A DNA stretch of 64,000 nucleotides from Ustilago trichophora (lineage: Eukaryota; Basidiomycota; Ustilaginomycetes; Ustilaginales; Ustilaginaceae). A program made the position numbers and the translations under genes. The stretch is from contig OOIN01000001.1 in the NCBI GenBank assembly GCA_900323505.1, positions 2,542,001 to 2,606,000 on the forward strand. Direction: 5' to 3'. A model generated the notes under the pieces. That model was not told the DNA's origin. It ran no database searches and saw nothing but the letters and a program-made list of their open reading frames with translations. How positions within the stretch are numbered: position 1 is the first letter of the stretch; each line of letters begins with the position of its first letter. Below are positions 1 to 10,649 of the stretch, in pieces.

Positions 1-452
1 CACTCTGCATCTGATGCTTAAAGTTCAAGGTAAGCTCACCGCAACATGCTTCAGTGTCTCATTTGCTCAACACTCTTGTTCGTTTGTTGTCGTGAGAAGC
101 TGATCACCATTGCTCTCCTCACTTTTTTGCGCCCTTCATTGTCGTCACAACATTCTCAACCCGCTCATCTTCCGCTCATCTTCCGCTTTGTCTTCCGCTT
201 TGTCTTCTGCTTCGTCTTTGTCTCTTACAATAAATACCTGCTCGTCACGACCATCCCGTACCTTTTCTCTTCATCATCGTCATCTGTTCACCCTTTGGCT
301 CCTTGCAATTCTGCACCTCGTCTTTCTGCACCTCGTCTTTCTGCACCTCGTCTTTGCACCGCGCTCCTCACATTTGCGCTACTCATCTTTGTGCTCCTCG
401 CACACACACCACACACACACCACACACACACCACGCACACACACACATCAAC

Positions 453-758
453 ATGGACCACGTACTTGACCACGAATTTGACGAAATGGAGCAGGGTCTA
501 ATTGGCGCTGAAGGAGCGCCTGACAACAACAGCAGTATCGTCGATCAGCTTGTCTCTTGGGTCGACTGGGCACGCGATGCCTTTTGCATTCGGGTCATCT
601 TTAACCCGCTCACCTTACGTATTGCATACCCCCCCCCCTCCCGCTTGGCTTTGGACGTCATTATCCACCCCGTCAACCTTGCGTACCGGTTCATCTTGTA
701 CTCGTTCAGCTTGCCCATTGCTGGCTGCAACATCGTCTTTGCAATCTGCCGCTACTAA
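453..758 (+). CDS. small hypothetical protein, 101 aa (doubtful)
   Basis: An open frame from an ATG with a good context (ATCAACATGG) just after a CACACA-rich leader. The product is acidic at the N-terminus (DHEFDEMEQG) and has two hydrophobic stretches near residues 46-60 and 78-98, the last one running to the C-terminus, so it could be a small membrane-associated protein. I recognise no family. The upstream CT-rich and CA-rich DNA (positions 150-450) looks like a typical smut 5' leader, which is the main support for a real gene. A run of nine C interrupts the frame near 630 and could hide a sequencing frameshift. It may be non-coding. Confidence 0.35.
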   Translation: MDHVLDHEFDEMEQGLIGAEGAPDNNSSIVDQLVSWVDWARDAFCIRVIFNPLTLRIAYPPPSRLALDVIIHPVNLAYRFILYSFSLPIAGCNIVFAICRY

Positions 759-2331
759 GCGCATTGCTTCTCTGGCCGCTGTGACCTCTTTCCTCCCTCA
801 ATTCCATAAACGCTGCCCTCTCATACTCAGTTCTCAATACAACAATTGAATGTGCTATCATTGATGCGAGTGTATGTGTGAATGAGTGTCTCTATATTGA
901 AGTGTACAGTATTAGCGGATCAGCGGATCAGCAGAGAAGGTGTAGCCCGATCAGGCTTTCATCATCCCGATAGGTGATATTGATTTTGACCTGCAAAAGG
1001 TTCTGGGGGCGTCAAACGCAGACAAGATCCGGACCAAAAAAAGACCCGAGTTTTGAAAGTCACGAGACGGTTTGATACCCCCTTTTGTTGCTCGCAAAGT
1101 CCTCTCTTTCCATGCACTTTAACGCCGCACTTTTTGGAAGTTTTGATGGCTAGCGCGGCTGTGTGCGACTTTCTCACAAACACGCACACGTGATCTAGCG
1201 TATTCAACCGCATCCTCTTGCCTTGTGCAACTTGATCAAAGTATGAAGAGGGTGGTGGGTTTGGCTGTGATTTTACAGGACAAAAGTGAGCGTTACGAGT
1301 GACTGTAAACGTGCTGAGCGCGTGCGCCTTGTTTTGTTTGTGGCTTTTGTTTGTTGTCATGTCAGACGTGCCACCAGGCTTAGAAGCGATGAGGTACAGT
1401 AGAGTACAGTAGAGTACAGTACAGTATGAAGCACAGGCGTGGCGTGAAGCTCTCTCTGGGTTGATTTCGCGAATCGCTTTCATTTCGGCACCAGAACAAC
1501 ACACAAGGCTTCGAAGCGCGAGGAAAAAGGATGATGAGCGATGATTGCGTTTCATGCGTGTTGCCAGACTCCGACGTTGTAGCCGAGACCATCACCTTCT
1601 TTTTCTTTTCCGTCGCTGTTGTTTATATTTTTCTGGTCCCACAACACACGCGAAAAGGCAAGCTTTCTCTCTGAAGGCAACGGCATGATACACAAGGAGT
1701 GTGTGTATGTATGTCAAGCAGACAACAGGATGGGACGGGCCGTGAAAGGGCACGCGGGCTGCTGGGCAAGCGGGAATCACAAATGCGATCCAAGCGACAA
1801 AGCGCAGCGCAGCGCCTCGCATTTGTGATTATACAGAGTGGAGACCTAATGTGACAGCTGAAATTGCTTTATCTCGGGAAACAACTCTCTCTCCTCTTTT
1901 TTTTTTTTTCTTATGTTGATGATCAACTTTTTGGCTCAAAGCCTACAACCTTGACCTCTCTTACCAAACGAAGTTGCGCCTCTTTCATCTTTGGCGTAAC
2001 CAATCTCACTGCATTCAGATCACCACATTCCCTTATCACTCACCACTCTCATCAAACACACCAAAAGGTCTTTCAAAGACTATTGCGCCAATCTTCACCA
2101 ACACTGACACGGGCTTGCCGTCATCGCTCGAGCCCTAGCCATGCTAGATCTAGGTCGCCTATCTATGTGTCTTTAGCCGCCATTGGGGATTCTCTACTCC
2201 TCATTCTATTCAATCCTTCGTCCGCCGCACCTCCTACACCTCACGTCACCTGCAAACAGCATGCACTAGCACAGATCACAAACGCTCATCCATCTGCCAC
2301 ACAGAGTCGTTCGGCCCTTGTCTCATTCACA

Positions 2332-2378
<47 letters not shown>

Positions 2379-2433
2379 TTACCAACACCGTCACCAACAA
2401 CAGCAGGCTGGTGCTGGTCAAGATTTGGACATC
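759..2433. other. intergenic region and leader of the PH-domain gene
   Basis: No coding region I can support. It holds a (GTACAGTAGA)-type repeat near 1395-1428, a pyrimidine-rich stretch from about 1860, and a long CT dinucleotide run at about 2333-2374 that sits directly upstream of the next gene and is probably part of its 5' untranslated leader. Confidence 0.6.
2333..2376. repeat. (CT)n microsatellite
   Basis: An almost uninterrupted CT dinucleotide run of about 40 bases lies some 60 bases upstream of the ATG of the PH-domain gene. Pyrimidine-rich tracts in this position are common in basidiomycete promoters and leaders. The upstream reading frame through it (Ser-Leu repeats) is open by chance. 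Confidence 0.85.
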
Positions 2434-5400
2434 ATGCTCCCTTCACCCTTCGAGTCGCGTCTTCCGCGCTACGAAGGTCACCTGATCCTCAACCAAGCCA
2501 TCCTCTCCGACAGTCCGCAGACAAGTGCTTGCACCGCCTGGTCCGAGCGATGGTGCAGCTTAGAGGATGGCAAGTTGCTTGTCTACAACGACCGCACTGC
2601 TGCCATGATCAGCCCGCACGACACTTGTGCTGTCATCGACGTTCGCTCCTTTGCATGTGTGCAGAGCTCGAATACCGCCAATGAGTCTTCTCACGAGCTC
2701 GTACTCAGCACGTCCCTTCCCGAGCCTACCAGAAGCTCACGTCTCTTCCGGCCAAAGTCGGCAATGAGCCTCAACAGGCTACAAATCGAGTCAGCACCGC
2801 GCGATACCACCGAGTCCGACCCTCGCCCGTCTATGGCTTCTCTTGGTCGCATCAGCTTTCAATCGCAATCTGCAGCAAACACGTCCTTCACCTCGTCCGC
2901 CAAGACCGACGCAGATGGCCGACCTGCCAGCCGCAACAAGCCATGGTCCAAGTTTGCTTCGGGCTCACGCAGGCTATATAGCAAGCTCTCTTCCACCACC
3001 AGCCTCCGCACCAACGAGAGTCTGCCTTTCCAGTCCGCATCCACCACATCCAGCATACCTTCTTTCAGCGAATCGAGGGAATCTACAGATATTGCATCTA
3101 GCCGCGCTCCTTCTCCTCGAACGCCTCACTCATCCACTTTTAGCGGCATGGCTGAACGTGTGCCTGTTCGAGCTCCTACTGCCGAGGCTTTTAACAGCTG
3201 GCTAGAGGCGTTGACCCTTACCATCAAGGTGCATAACGAAATGGCTCCAGCATCATCGCCCATCATGAGGCAGCAAAAACGAGTCTCATCACGCCCTTCC
3301 CTGGCAAATCTGCCCGGCTTTCGCACACCCACAAGCTTGCAGGCCAGTCCGGTATTCCCTAGCATAGAGCCAGGTGCGGCGTCGTTGGTGGAAGAAGTCA
3401 CGCCAAAAGCATCTCGCAAGCGTCAAGTTTCCTCGTCCAGTTTCTCCTCTGCCTTACATGCCTCGCAACATTTGCAGCAAAAAGTCGGTGGCCGCTCGAG
3501 TCGCCCCTCGACTGCGGCTAGCACTAGTATCAAAATCGCCGAGCACATCACCATCAACAAGCCTCCCAAGCGACCAAGCACTGCAGACGCGTCCTCAACT
3601 TTCGCATCTCAGACCTTTGCAGCCGTGGACAACAAGCGTCTTCAACGAGAGCGCAAACACAAACGCTCGATCTCCGCCGCTTCCTCCTCGCTCTCGTTCT
3701 CGGTGACAGGGCTGACGCTATCCAGTCCTCGACGGAACAGCGTCTCGACTGCTCAGATGTTTTCTTGTGATGGAGTTGAGCCCCTATCTTCCTCGAGGCA
3801 ACCACAGCTGAAAGTATCGGGCTTAGCCAGTCAGCTGAACGACAAACCAGCCGAAGTGGGAGACATCACCGAGTTGACGTCCAGTGGCACCTTGCCATCC
3901 ATGACGAGACACCGCCGATCTGGGTCAGTGTTGCGTTTTGGTTCAGCCCGCATAATGGCCTGGCGAGACACTTTTACCGCCTCCGACTCTACCAAAACGG
4001 TCACACCAATCGGCCTTGGTCTTGAAGCTGAAGCCGAGATTGGAGATGCAAGCCAAGCTGATTGGAACGAACCCCGGCCGCAGAGCAAGCCCGCCAAAAG
4101 CTTTCCCAGGTTGAAATCTTTCCGCCTCCTACCCAAGACCAAGGCAGATGATCATCAGGGCGACATCACTCTTCACAGCCGCCAAGATGACAGCGTCAGC
4201 TTTGCATCGCCGTCCGAGCCGCGATGCAGTGAAGATGTGTTAGCCTCCCACATGGCAACTATGTCACGATCTGCTGCTTTGCCAAGGACCAAGGGTATGT
4301 CGAGGACCGCGTCTCTGCTCAATTTGACCAAGAGCACTTTCAGCTCGTTCCGCGATAAATCGGCCTCTCGCCAGAGCGTCAAACATGCATTCACTGTACA
4401 ACAGGAGGAGGACGAGATGAACGTGGATGATCTTTCGCATGACAGTCCCTCGCGAGTTCAGTCTCCTGGCTGTGATTTTAGCTACGAGCTCGTTGGGACA
4501 CAACGCGAAGCCATCTGCAGTGTTTCGCCCGTAATCCCATCCGGTCTTCCTGCATTTGAACAGCCGCACTTTGCAGCAGCTGTCGACGACGAAGATCCAT
4601 CCCAACCTTTGCAGGGACTGCACTCCTCAACAGGAGACATCTCCGCCCAACTCATGGTCAAAACATCATCGACCGACACCTCGACCCCCTCTCTTCCAAT
4701 CGAACGCATCCTACCTCCCGAGACCATCATCTCGACATTCGACCAACTTCGCGCTGCCGACCCTACGGGACTAAGCTGTGACTGGCTCTCTCAGATCGAG
4801 TCGTCCCACCACCCGACCAGAGGCAGCTTGGACTGGGCTGCGCGTAAGAAGACGTTGCGACCTGCTGCATCGCAGCAATTCGACCTGCGTGGTGGATCGA
4901 TGGACTTATCTTCAACGACCAAGGCGAGGCGATTGCGCGGTTCGATCTCGGCTTTCCAACTGCAGCCGGAGGGTGGGAACAAGAGATTGGTGGATCGGGA
5001 GGAAGAATCTTGCTCCCGGATCAGCCGTCCAGCATCGATACGGAGCACGACTGCGAGCAGGAGGATGTCGGAAGACGTACCGCAGGATACAGATCTAGGA
5101 TCCCGCCTGCGATCGCTCCCAGCACCTCCACGGGCGTCCAAAAGACGTGCAAGGATCAGCACCTCATCCCATAGCCGCCCAACCTCACCTCTAGCCCCAC
5201 CCCTTCTACCCTCGGTAGACATCACCCATCCCAACTCGAGAAGCGTCCTCTCCAACCTCACCAACAGTACCACAGATAACGTCAGAAGCTCAGAAGGAGA
5301 TCTACCCAACCTGGACAAACTCATGCTCGACGAAAGACCATCGAGAAACAAGGGTCAGCTGCAGATGACTCCCCCTCCTCCACTTGTGGGATCGCGCAGG

Positions 5401-5484
5401 TTGGGCAGGAGAAGGTTGTCTTCAGCGACGACGAATAGTGTGGGTAGGGGTAGCCCTGGTAGGGGGGTTATGTCTCTTGCTTGA
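2434..5484 (+). CDS. PH-domain protein, Ser-rich, 1016 aa
   Basis: The N-terminus reads as a pleckstrin homology domain: a strand region around residues 10-95 (YEGHLILNQ, then WSERWCSLEDGKLLVYND, typical beta-strands with the W-C-L pattern) and, after a low-complexity insert of about 150 residues, a terminal helix (AFNSWLEALTLTI, about residues 250-265) with the invariant PH tryptophan. The other 750 residues are Ser/Thr/Arg-rich, probably disordered and phosphorylated. PH domains bind phosphoinositides or proteins, so a cortical signalling adaptor is plausible (inference). I chose the ATG at 2434, right before the conserved region; the frame is open to 1864 but crosses the CT repeat. The ortholog is not recognised. 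Confidence 0.8.
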   Translation: MLPSPFESRLPRYEGHLILNQAILSDSPQTSACTAWSERWCSLEDGKLLVYNDRTAAMISPHDTCAVIDVRSFACVQSSNTANESSHELVLSTSLPEPTRSSRLFRPKSAMSLNRLQIESAPRDTTESDPRPSMASLGRISFQSQSAANTSFTSSAKTDADGRPASRNKPWSKFASGSRRLYSKLSSTTSLRTNESLPFQSASTTSSIPSFSESRESTDIASSRAPSPRTPHSSTFSGMAERVPVRAPTAEAFNSWLEALTLTIKVHNEMAPASSPIMRQQKRVSSRPSLANLPGFRTPTSLQASPVFPSIEPGAASLVEEVTPKASRKRQVSSSSFSSALHASQHLQQKVGGRSSRPSTAASTSIKIAEHITINKPPKRPSTADASSTFASQTFAAVDNKRLQRERKHKRSISAASSSLSFSVTGLTLSSPRRNSVSTAQMFSCDGVEPLSSSRQPQLKVSGLASQLNDKPAEVGDITELTSSGTLPSMTRHRRSGSVLRFGSARIMAWRDTFTASDSTKTVTPIGLGLEAEAEIGDASQADWNEPRPQSKPAKSFPRLKSFRLLPKTKADDHQGDITLHSRQDDSVSFASPSEPRCSEDVLASHMATMSRSAALPRTKGMSRTASLLNLTKSTFSSFRDKSASRQSVKHAFTVQQEEDEMNVDDLSHDSPSRVQSPGCDFSYELVGTQREAICSVSPVIPSGLPAFEQPHFAAAVDDEDPSQPLQGLHSSTGDISAQLMVKTSSTDTSTPSLPIERILPPETIISTFDQLRAADPTGLSCDWLSQIESSHHPTRGSLDWAARKKTLRPAASQQFDLRGGSMDLSSTTKARRLRGSISAFQLQPEGGNKRLVDREEESCSRISRPASIRSTTASRRMSEDVPQDTDLGSRLRSLPAPPRASKRRARISTSSHSRPTSPLAPPLLPSVDITHPNSRSVLSNLTNSTTDNVRSSEGDLPNLDKLMLDERPSRNKGQLQMTPPPPLVGSRRLGRRRLSSATTNSVGRGSPGRGVMSLA

Positions 5485-5594
5485 GTGGGTGGGACAGTAA
5501 TTTTTTTTCGATGACTTTTTTACATGCGGTTTGGTTTTATGCGCAATACGATCAACGGCACAAATTCGCTTGGTACGCGTGGTGGAGCTTAGAC

Positions 5595-6341
5595 TCATAT
5601 CGTAACAGAAGGGAATAGCCGGCCTGGGAGCCACCTGCAGAGCCAGCCAGGTTGGCTCCTACCTAAGTTCCACCCATAAAGCCACCTGCGATCGGATGGC
5701 TCCGCAAAGGGGTGGCACCTTGCCAGAGCCACCTCAATTATCAGCCAGCCAGCTGCTCACCCAAGCTCAGCATCCGACGATCAATCAAAATGAGGTGTAA
5801 TGCATTCGAATGTCAGAACAGAGTGCATACGATCCATGCTAGCAGAGCAAATGAGAGTGTGAGCGGTGCGAGTGGTGTGAGAAGCAGTGGGAGCAGCGGC
5901 GTAAGGTGGGAGCAGCAATCATGAATGGAATGGGCGGCATGGGCAGTGTTGGTGAAGTGAATGGTGGCAACAGGTGAGATGGGATCGCAAAGCAAGAGAG
6001 AAGCAGATCAGAGCAACAAAGATACCAAGGCAATCGGTGTTAGTTGATGTCGAGCAGAGGCAAGTTCGGAACAAGCCAACATGACATTTACTGATAAAGT
6101 CAATGGTAGCTGACAGGATGGTTCAACTTGCTGACCATGGAACCACCTACGAAGCCACCATCCTCAAGAGCTGGCTACCTTGGAAGCCATCCAACAGAGC
6201 CACCCAACCTCAAGAGCCACCCGCAGACCCACTTTAACACCCACCTTCAGTGCACGTCTCCTCAACGGAGCCACCTCGAAGCCAGCCATAGTGGCTCGAT
6301 AGGTGGCTCTGGGCTTTTTACTTTTTTTCTACGATACGATT
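5595..6341. mobile_element. GGTGGCTC-rich element, copy 1 (about 747 bp)
   Basis: The ends are imperfect inverted repeats: left TCATATCGTAACAGAAGG, right (complement) TCGTATCGTAGAAAAAAAG. Inside, motifs GAGCCACC / GGTGGCTC recur many times near both ends (5637-5745 and 6140-6310). Two other copies with the same ends lie at 40048-40522 and 47689-48052. There is no coding capacity, so it is a non-autonomous DNA element or a similar fold-back repeat. It sits between the convergent PH-domain and heme oxygenase genes, 78 bases beyond the heme oxygenase stop. No clear target-site duplication is visible here. Confidence 0.7.
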
Positions 6342-6419
6342 GTGCGTGAAATGCGGATAGAATTGCATCCCAGTATACGTTTAAAATGCTATATGATACA
6401 GAGTTCAAAAGATACAATG

Positions 6420-7649
6420 TCAAACGAAAGCTCTGCCAATCGGACCGGTCAACAATCCTCGACCGAACCAAAGCATACAACTGACGAGTATGAATCCCGC
6501 CACCAAACTCTCCAACAACACCGGTCTTGGTTTGACCGAATTCTTTTCCAACACTCCAATGTGGTCTTCGGACGGATTGGACATTCTCAACTCTGGTGGG
6601 AGCAAGCTTTCGAACAACTGCGTGTTGAGTGAGAAAGCTTGATTTGCCTCTTGGACCAATTCGGTGGTGAGGTTGGCTTGTTGATCGGACGATGGAGAGG
6701 ATGCGTGGGTGAAGGCTGTTTCGATTGCGGTTCTGAATCGGGTTTTGAGATCGGGCCCTTGAAAAGCGTAGAATGCAAAGCCGGAAGCGGGGATGGTAGG
6801 ATCGATGGGGAAGCGTTTCGAGACTTTACGGACAATGTGTTGGCCTCCGGAGAGGTCACCTAGATAGCGGGTGTATGCGTGGGAGAGGAGGAGGCCTGGA
6901 TTGGGGGTTGAGGTGGGAGTGGGGTGATGGCTGAGGAGGAGGTTGACGTATGTTAGGGTTGATTTAATTTGGGCGGGATGGAGGAGGGCGATGTGGTCCT
7001 CGGTTAAGGTTGGGGTAGCGATGGTGGTGGTGGGAAGGGTGAGGCGGAGGGCAATGGGGAGGGAGGCCTGAACGAGTTCGAAGAGCTTCTTTCGCGCCAT
7101 GGGATCCTCAACATCGGCAGGTAAGAGCGATGCAGACAAGGAAGCGGAGAGCAAATGTCTTTCCCTCGCCTCCTCAGCGAGGTCAGCCAGCGTTGCACCC
7201 GAGTGCAACTTGACCGTCTCCAAATGGGCCTCAACATCCTCCAACAACGTCGCACTCCTCGCCAGCCTCTGCATCAGATCCGAATCCCCAAACAGAGGCT
7301 CCAACAACACATCCGATCGAGCGGCGTACATGCTAGCTTCCAGCGCAACATATACGCAAGCGAGCATGACGTTGAACCTGATATAGTCGACCCTGTCGAA
7401 CGTCAACTCTCCCTGAGAAGACGAGGAGGAGAGCGATTGGAGGAGAAGCGAGACGCCACGCGATTTCTCCACCAAACGGTGGCTACGTGCCGTACCGACT
7501 CGGAGAGCTTCGCTGAGAGTAAGGGCGATTTTGGCAGATCCCTTTGGTGATGGGGAGGGGAATCCGTGGATCGAGTGGAAAGCTTTATCCTGATCGGTGT
7601 TGGGGACGATGGGAAGGAAGCTCGAGAACTTTGCGAATGGGCACGTCAT
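6420..7649 (-). CDS. hmx1: heme oxygenase, tail-anchored
   Basis: Heme oxygenase splits heme into biliverdin, CO and free iron on the endoplasmic reticulum. The 409-residue product shows the family's helix-F signature YLGDLSGGQ (about residues 258-266), a likely proximal heme-ligand histidine at position 57 (TARSHRLVE), and a single hydrophobic segment near residues 380-397 followed by a short tail, as in ER tail-anchored fungal Hmx1. It is longer than the yeast enzyme because of Ser/Pro-rich linkers. The ATG at 7649 is the only sensible start. It is convergent with the PH-domain gene, with repeat copy 1 between them. In smuts such an enzyme would supply iron from heme (inference). Confidence 0.92.
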   Translation of the reverse strand: MTCPFAKFSSFLPIVPNTDQDKAFHSIHGFPSPSPKGSAKIALTLSEALRVGTARSHRLVEKSRGVSLLLQSLSSSSSQGELTFDRVDYIRFNVMLACVYVALEASMYAARSDVLLEPLFGDSDLMQRLARSATLLEDVEAHLETVKLHSGATLADLAEEARERHLLSASLSASLLPADVEDPMARKKLFELVQASLPIALRLTLPTTTIATPTLTEDHIALLHPAQIKSTLTYVNLLLSHHPTPTSTPNPGLLLSHAYTRYLGDLSGGQHIVRKVSKRFPIDPTIPASGFAFYAFQGPDLKTRFRTAIETAFTHASSPSSDQQANLTTELVQEANQAFSLNTQLFESLLPPELRMSNPSEDHIGVLEKNSVKPRPVLLESLVAGFILVSCMLWFGRGLLTGPIGRAFV

Positions 7650-9326
7650 TTTGGGATGAGTACTTTCTGATCAAGGTTCAATGGAGTGATTGATGGGTTC
7701 GTGAGCAGAGAGACGGGGGTTTGAGAAAGGGAGAGTGTAGGGGACAAGTCGCCTCTTTAAGTAGGGATCCGGTCGGAGGGTAGAGGTCGAGGACACCAAG
7801 CAGATGCGTGTTGCTGCGTGTCTTTAAGTCGTAACAAACTTGGCGTAGCCTTACGCAAAAGAGAAAAAGTCAAGAGTATTCAATAGAGTGATTGTAGGAT
7901 GGGACATGGTATGGAGATGCCAAGCCTGTACAGTAAACCATTGAGAGAGAAGGGTCCAGTTGGGAGCTCAACGACGCCGCAAACGAGCGCTCGATAACGG
8001 TGTTTCGACTCAGCGCTGTCTAAAAAAATCTAGAAAAGGTAAAAAAAAAAAGAAAAAAGAAAAAATCGATTTGAATACAAAAAGCACGCAAGCGAGAATG
8101 CAGAAAGGGGCTCTTTTGCTCCACATGCCCCCAAACCCCCATCAGCCATCCAGCCCAGCCAGCCGCCCTCCTCACCAGGCTTACTCTTTGACACTTTGGT
8201 ATTGTCTCCCTTCATTTGGGCTTCTTGAAAGCGTTGAGCTAGAGGGTGGGGAGATCCGGAGCCTCGGGTTATGTGGGTTGGAGATGAAACGCCAAAAGAG
8301 CAGATGAATCACAAAAAAAAGTAGCTTTGGGGATCGGCAGACGCCGCGCACCAAACTCAAGCTCAAACTCTCAGAGCTTTTGCTCTTGGCTCAGTAGTAC
8401 AAAGTTGTCGGTTCCTGAAAAAAAAAAAAAAAAAATTCAATAAAAATGCTGCTTTCGACCTGAGCTTTGCGCGACGCGCAAATCATCTCTTAGAAACAAA
8501 GACTTTTGGTCCGCTATCACAACCCTCTTTCACCCCTTCCTTTGCCCTGATATGTCGAATTGTAGGATTTGATGGCAGGTAGAAAATGAACCGTATGCTT
8601 CGGACCGTGTTGTGGCTTGGGCTTCTGTCAAAGGGAACGAGGGCCAAAAAACTCACAACACCTCCGAGCTAGGATGATCTAAACGCTCGACGAACGGTTT
8701 ACGCGAATGCATATACAGAAGCCATCGACTAATTGAGCCAAGTCATGCATCCATCTTGATGTCTTGGTGCCAGGGAGGAGATAATGAGACCTCGGCTCAA
8801 TATTAAAAAAAGGCAAAGGCTAGCACTGTGATGCGGAGCCAATCTAATCAGATAAAAAAAATCGTTTCAACAACCACGCACGATGCTGCATCATGCAACC
8901 GCCTTTTTGTGAGATGAGATGATGTTCCGCCTGCTTCTGCTTCCGAAATCCGTTGCGCCAAGAACTCGAGTCATTCCTCCCCTAACGCGCGCGCCCTTGT
9001 CTGAACGGTCACACGGGCAAATGTCGACTTTGGGCTTATATGTACGCATCTACCCCTACGCAACTATGGACAAATGCATGGTACGATGATGCAGGTGTAA
9101 CGGTTAGCGAGCTACTAATCAGATAAGATGTTTGGATCCTCGCAGATATGCCAGGCAGAGTTAAAAGCGAGGCTGGTGGCTCGGCATCTTCTCCGAAGTG
9201 CTGTTGGAATGGCATGTAGTCTAACTGATCACGCCATTCTTGTTCTCTGGCAACACAGACTGCTTCGGTCATAAGTAGCAATCGAATTCCCCGGTTTCAA
9301 CGTTCATGAGCCATTATACTACTGCA
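7650..9326. other. intergenic, no gene seen
   Basis: This is the heme oxygenase promoter side plus the 3' flank of the Bin3-type gene. It contains several A-runs (about 8041-8062 and 8418-8436) and short low-complexity patches. The open frames here (for example 7960-8307 on the plus strand) are short, cross A-runs and have no recognisable domain. I see no tRNA or snRNA signature. Confidence 0.6.
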
Positions 9327-10649
9327 TCAGCCGGAAGAAGATCCAGGCGAACGAGCCACCCAAGCAACGCTCTCCCCCTTCAACACCTGTTCGACCATTC
9401 CATTTCCCGTTTCATCGTCCCCCCTCAACTTTTGAAACACCTGCAGCGGTCGTACGAATCCATACCCTTCCCCATAGCCCACCGTCTCCATCAGTTTGAG
9501 ACCCATACTTTCGAGCAGATAGTCAAAGTCTTGTCCAGGCCTCAGCTGAAGCGCTTTGATCTTGCCCTTGATGCTGCCATCCATGCTCTTGGCCGAGTGG
9601 TAGGAACGCCATTCTTGTCGTTCTAGGAACAACAGTCCGCCTGATCGGAGGGTGTCAGAGATTCGGGCGAAAAACAGGATCAGGCCGGAGTCGGATTGTT
9701 GGATGTGGATCCATTTGGTGAGAGAGAGGGCGAGGATCAGGTTGTATCTGCGCTTGTCGAGGGCGGTGAGTTGGGTGAGATTGGTCGGAGGGTAGTGGAA
9801 TGGCTGGGGTCGCGAGGAAAGGTTGACCCATTCGGCGGCGAGGAAGTGAAGGTGAGGTGGTGCGAGGTGCGAGCTCTCGCTTTCGTTGGGTCGACGGTCT
9901 TGACTTTGTCTCGTCGCGCCAATCTTGTCGCCGTCCAGCTTTTGTCGCTTCGCATCTCGATGTTGGTCGATATCTTCTGCTAGGACAGGAAGAGAGCCAA
10001 AGAGTGTGGGGAACACGGAAGGGAAGAAGACTGCTTCTGCTGGCAGGTGAGGTGTTTGCGATCCTTTGTGTGCCCGGCTGGTGGTGTCATCAGCTCTGTC
10101 GGTGGGTAACAGAAGCGGTCTATACAGCGAGCGAGCCACAGCAGCTGATTCGTTGGCTTGCTTGATCAGCGACGGATCAATGTCTACGCCAGTGATCTGA
10201 ACTCGCGGAGGCATGGAAGCAGTCCCATCCGAAGAAGAGCTCTGCGTTTGCGGTGAGCTTTTGTTCATGTCTTCAAGTATATGAGGAAGAGTCTGCGCGA
10301 GCTGAATAGTGAGCTTGCCTGAATTACAGCCAATGTCGAGCACGGTAAACGCCGGCGGGGCGAACGTAACATCTTCGATGTCCGAGTTCTGTGAAAGCCA
10401 TCTTACGTCAGCGTGGTGAGCAGAGAGATACTTGAGAATCGCGGCTACGCGGCTGTCGAGAGCAAGAGCTGGATGGATTGCATTATCCTGCGCTTCATGA
10501 TCCGAGTCTAGTTGCTCGCCGCTGGCAGGATTGCGAATGTGATAATAGCGCTGAAAGTTGCCGTAGACAGGCTTGGCCGTGGTGCTGGTGGAAGGACTGT
10601 TCACATAATTTTGTCGACGAGCTTTGTGCTCAGCCGTGTTGTGGGGCAT
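9327..10649 (-). CDS. Bin3/MePCE-type RNA methyltransferase
   Basis: A member of the Bin3 family, S-adenosylmethionine-dependent enzymes that methylate the 5' gamma-phosphate of pol III RNAs (7SK and U6 in animals, U6 and telomerase RNA partners in fission yeast Bmc1). Visible motifs: YGNFQRYYHIR at residues 29-39, the family's N-terminal box; LDIGCNSGKL at 104-113, the SAM-binding motif I; GVDIDPSLI near 152-160, motif II; and ILALSLTKWIHI near 310, the Bin3 core that faces the RNA. The motif usually ending LEPQ-W is LERQEW here. A variable insert of about 70 residues separates motif II from the core. Length 440 aa; nuclear location inferred. Confidence 0.9.
   Translation of the reverse strand: MPHNTAEHKARRQNYVNSPSTSTTAKPVYGNFQRYYHIRNPASGEQLDSDHEAQDNAIHPALALDSRVAAILKYLSAHHADVRWLSQNSDIEDVTFAPPAFTVLDIGCNSGKLTIQLAQTLPHILEDMNKSSPQTQSSSSDGTASMPPRVQITGVDIDPSLIKQANESAAVARSLYRPLLLPTDRADDTTSRAHKGSQTPHLPAEAVFFPSVFPTLFGSLPVLAEDIDQHRDAKRQKLDGDKIGATRQSQDRRPNESESSHLAPPHLHFLAAEWVNLSSRPQPFHYPPTNLTQLTALDKRRYNLILALSLTKWIHIQQSDSGLILFFARISDTLRSGGLLFLERQEWRSYHSAKSMDGSIKGKIKALQLRPGQDFDYLLESMGLKLMETVGYGEGYGFVRPLQVFQKLRGDDETGNGMVEQVLKGESVAWVARSPGSSSG

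Noticed and set aside
1864..2433. N-terminal extension of the PH-domain protein
   Set aside because: The frame is open but runs through CT microsatellite and leader-like DNA; the ATG at 2434 starts at the conserved region.
7960..8307. 115-residue plus-strand open frame
   Set aside because: It crosses A-rich runs, lacks a start context and domain, and composition matches the spacer.
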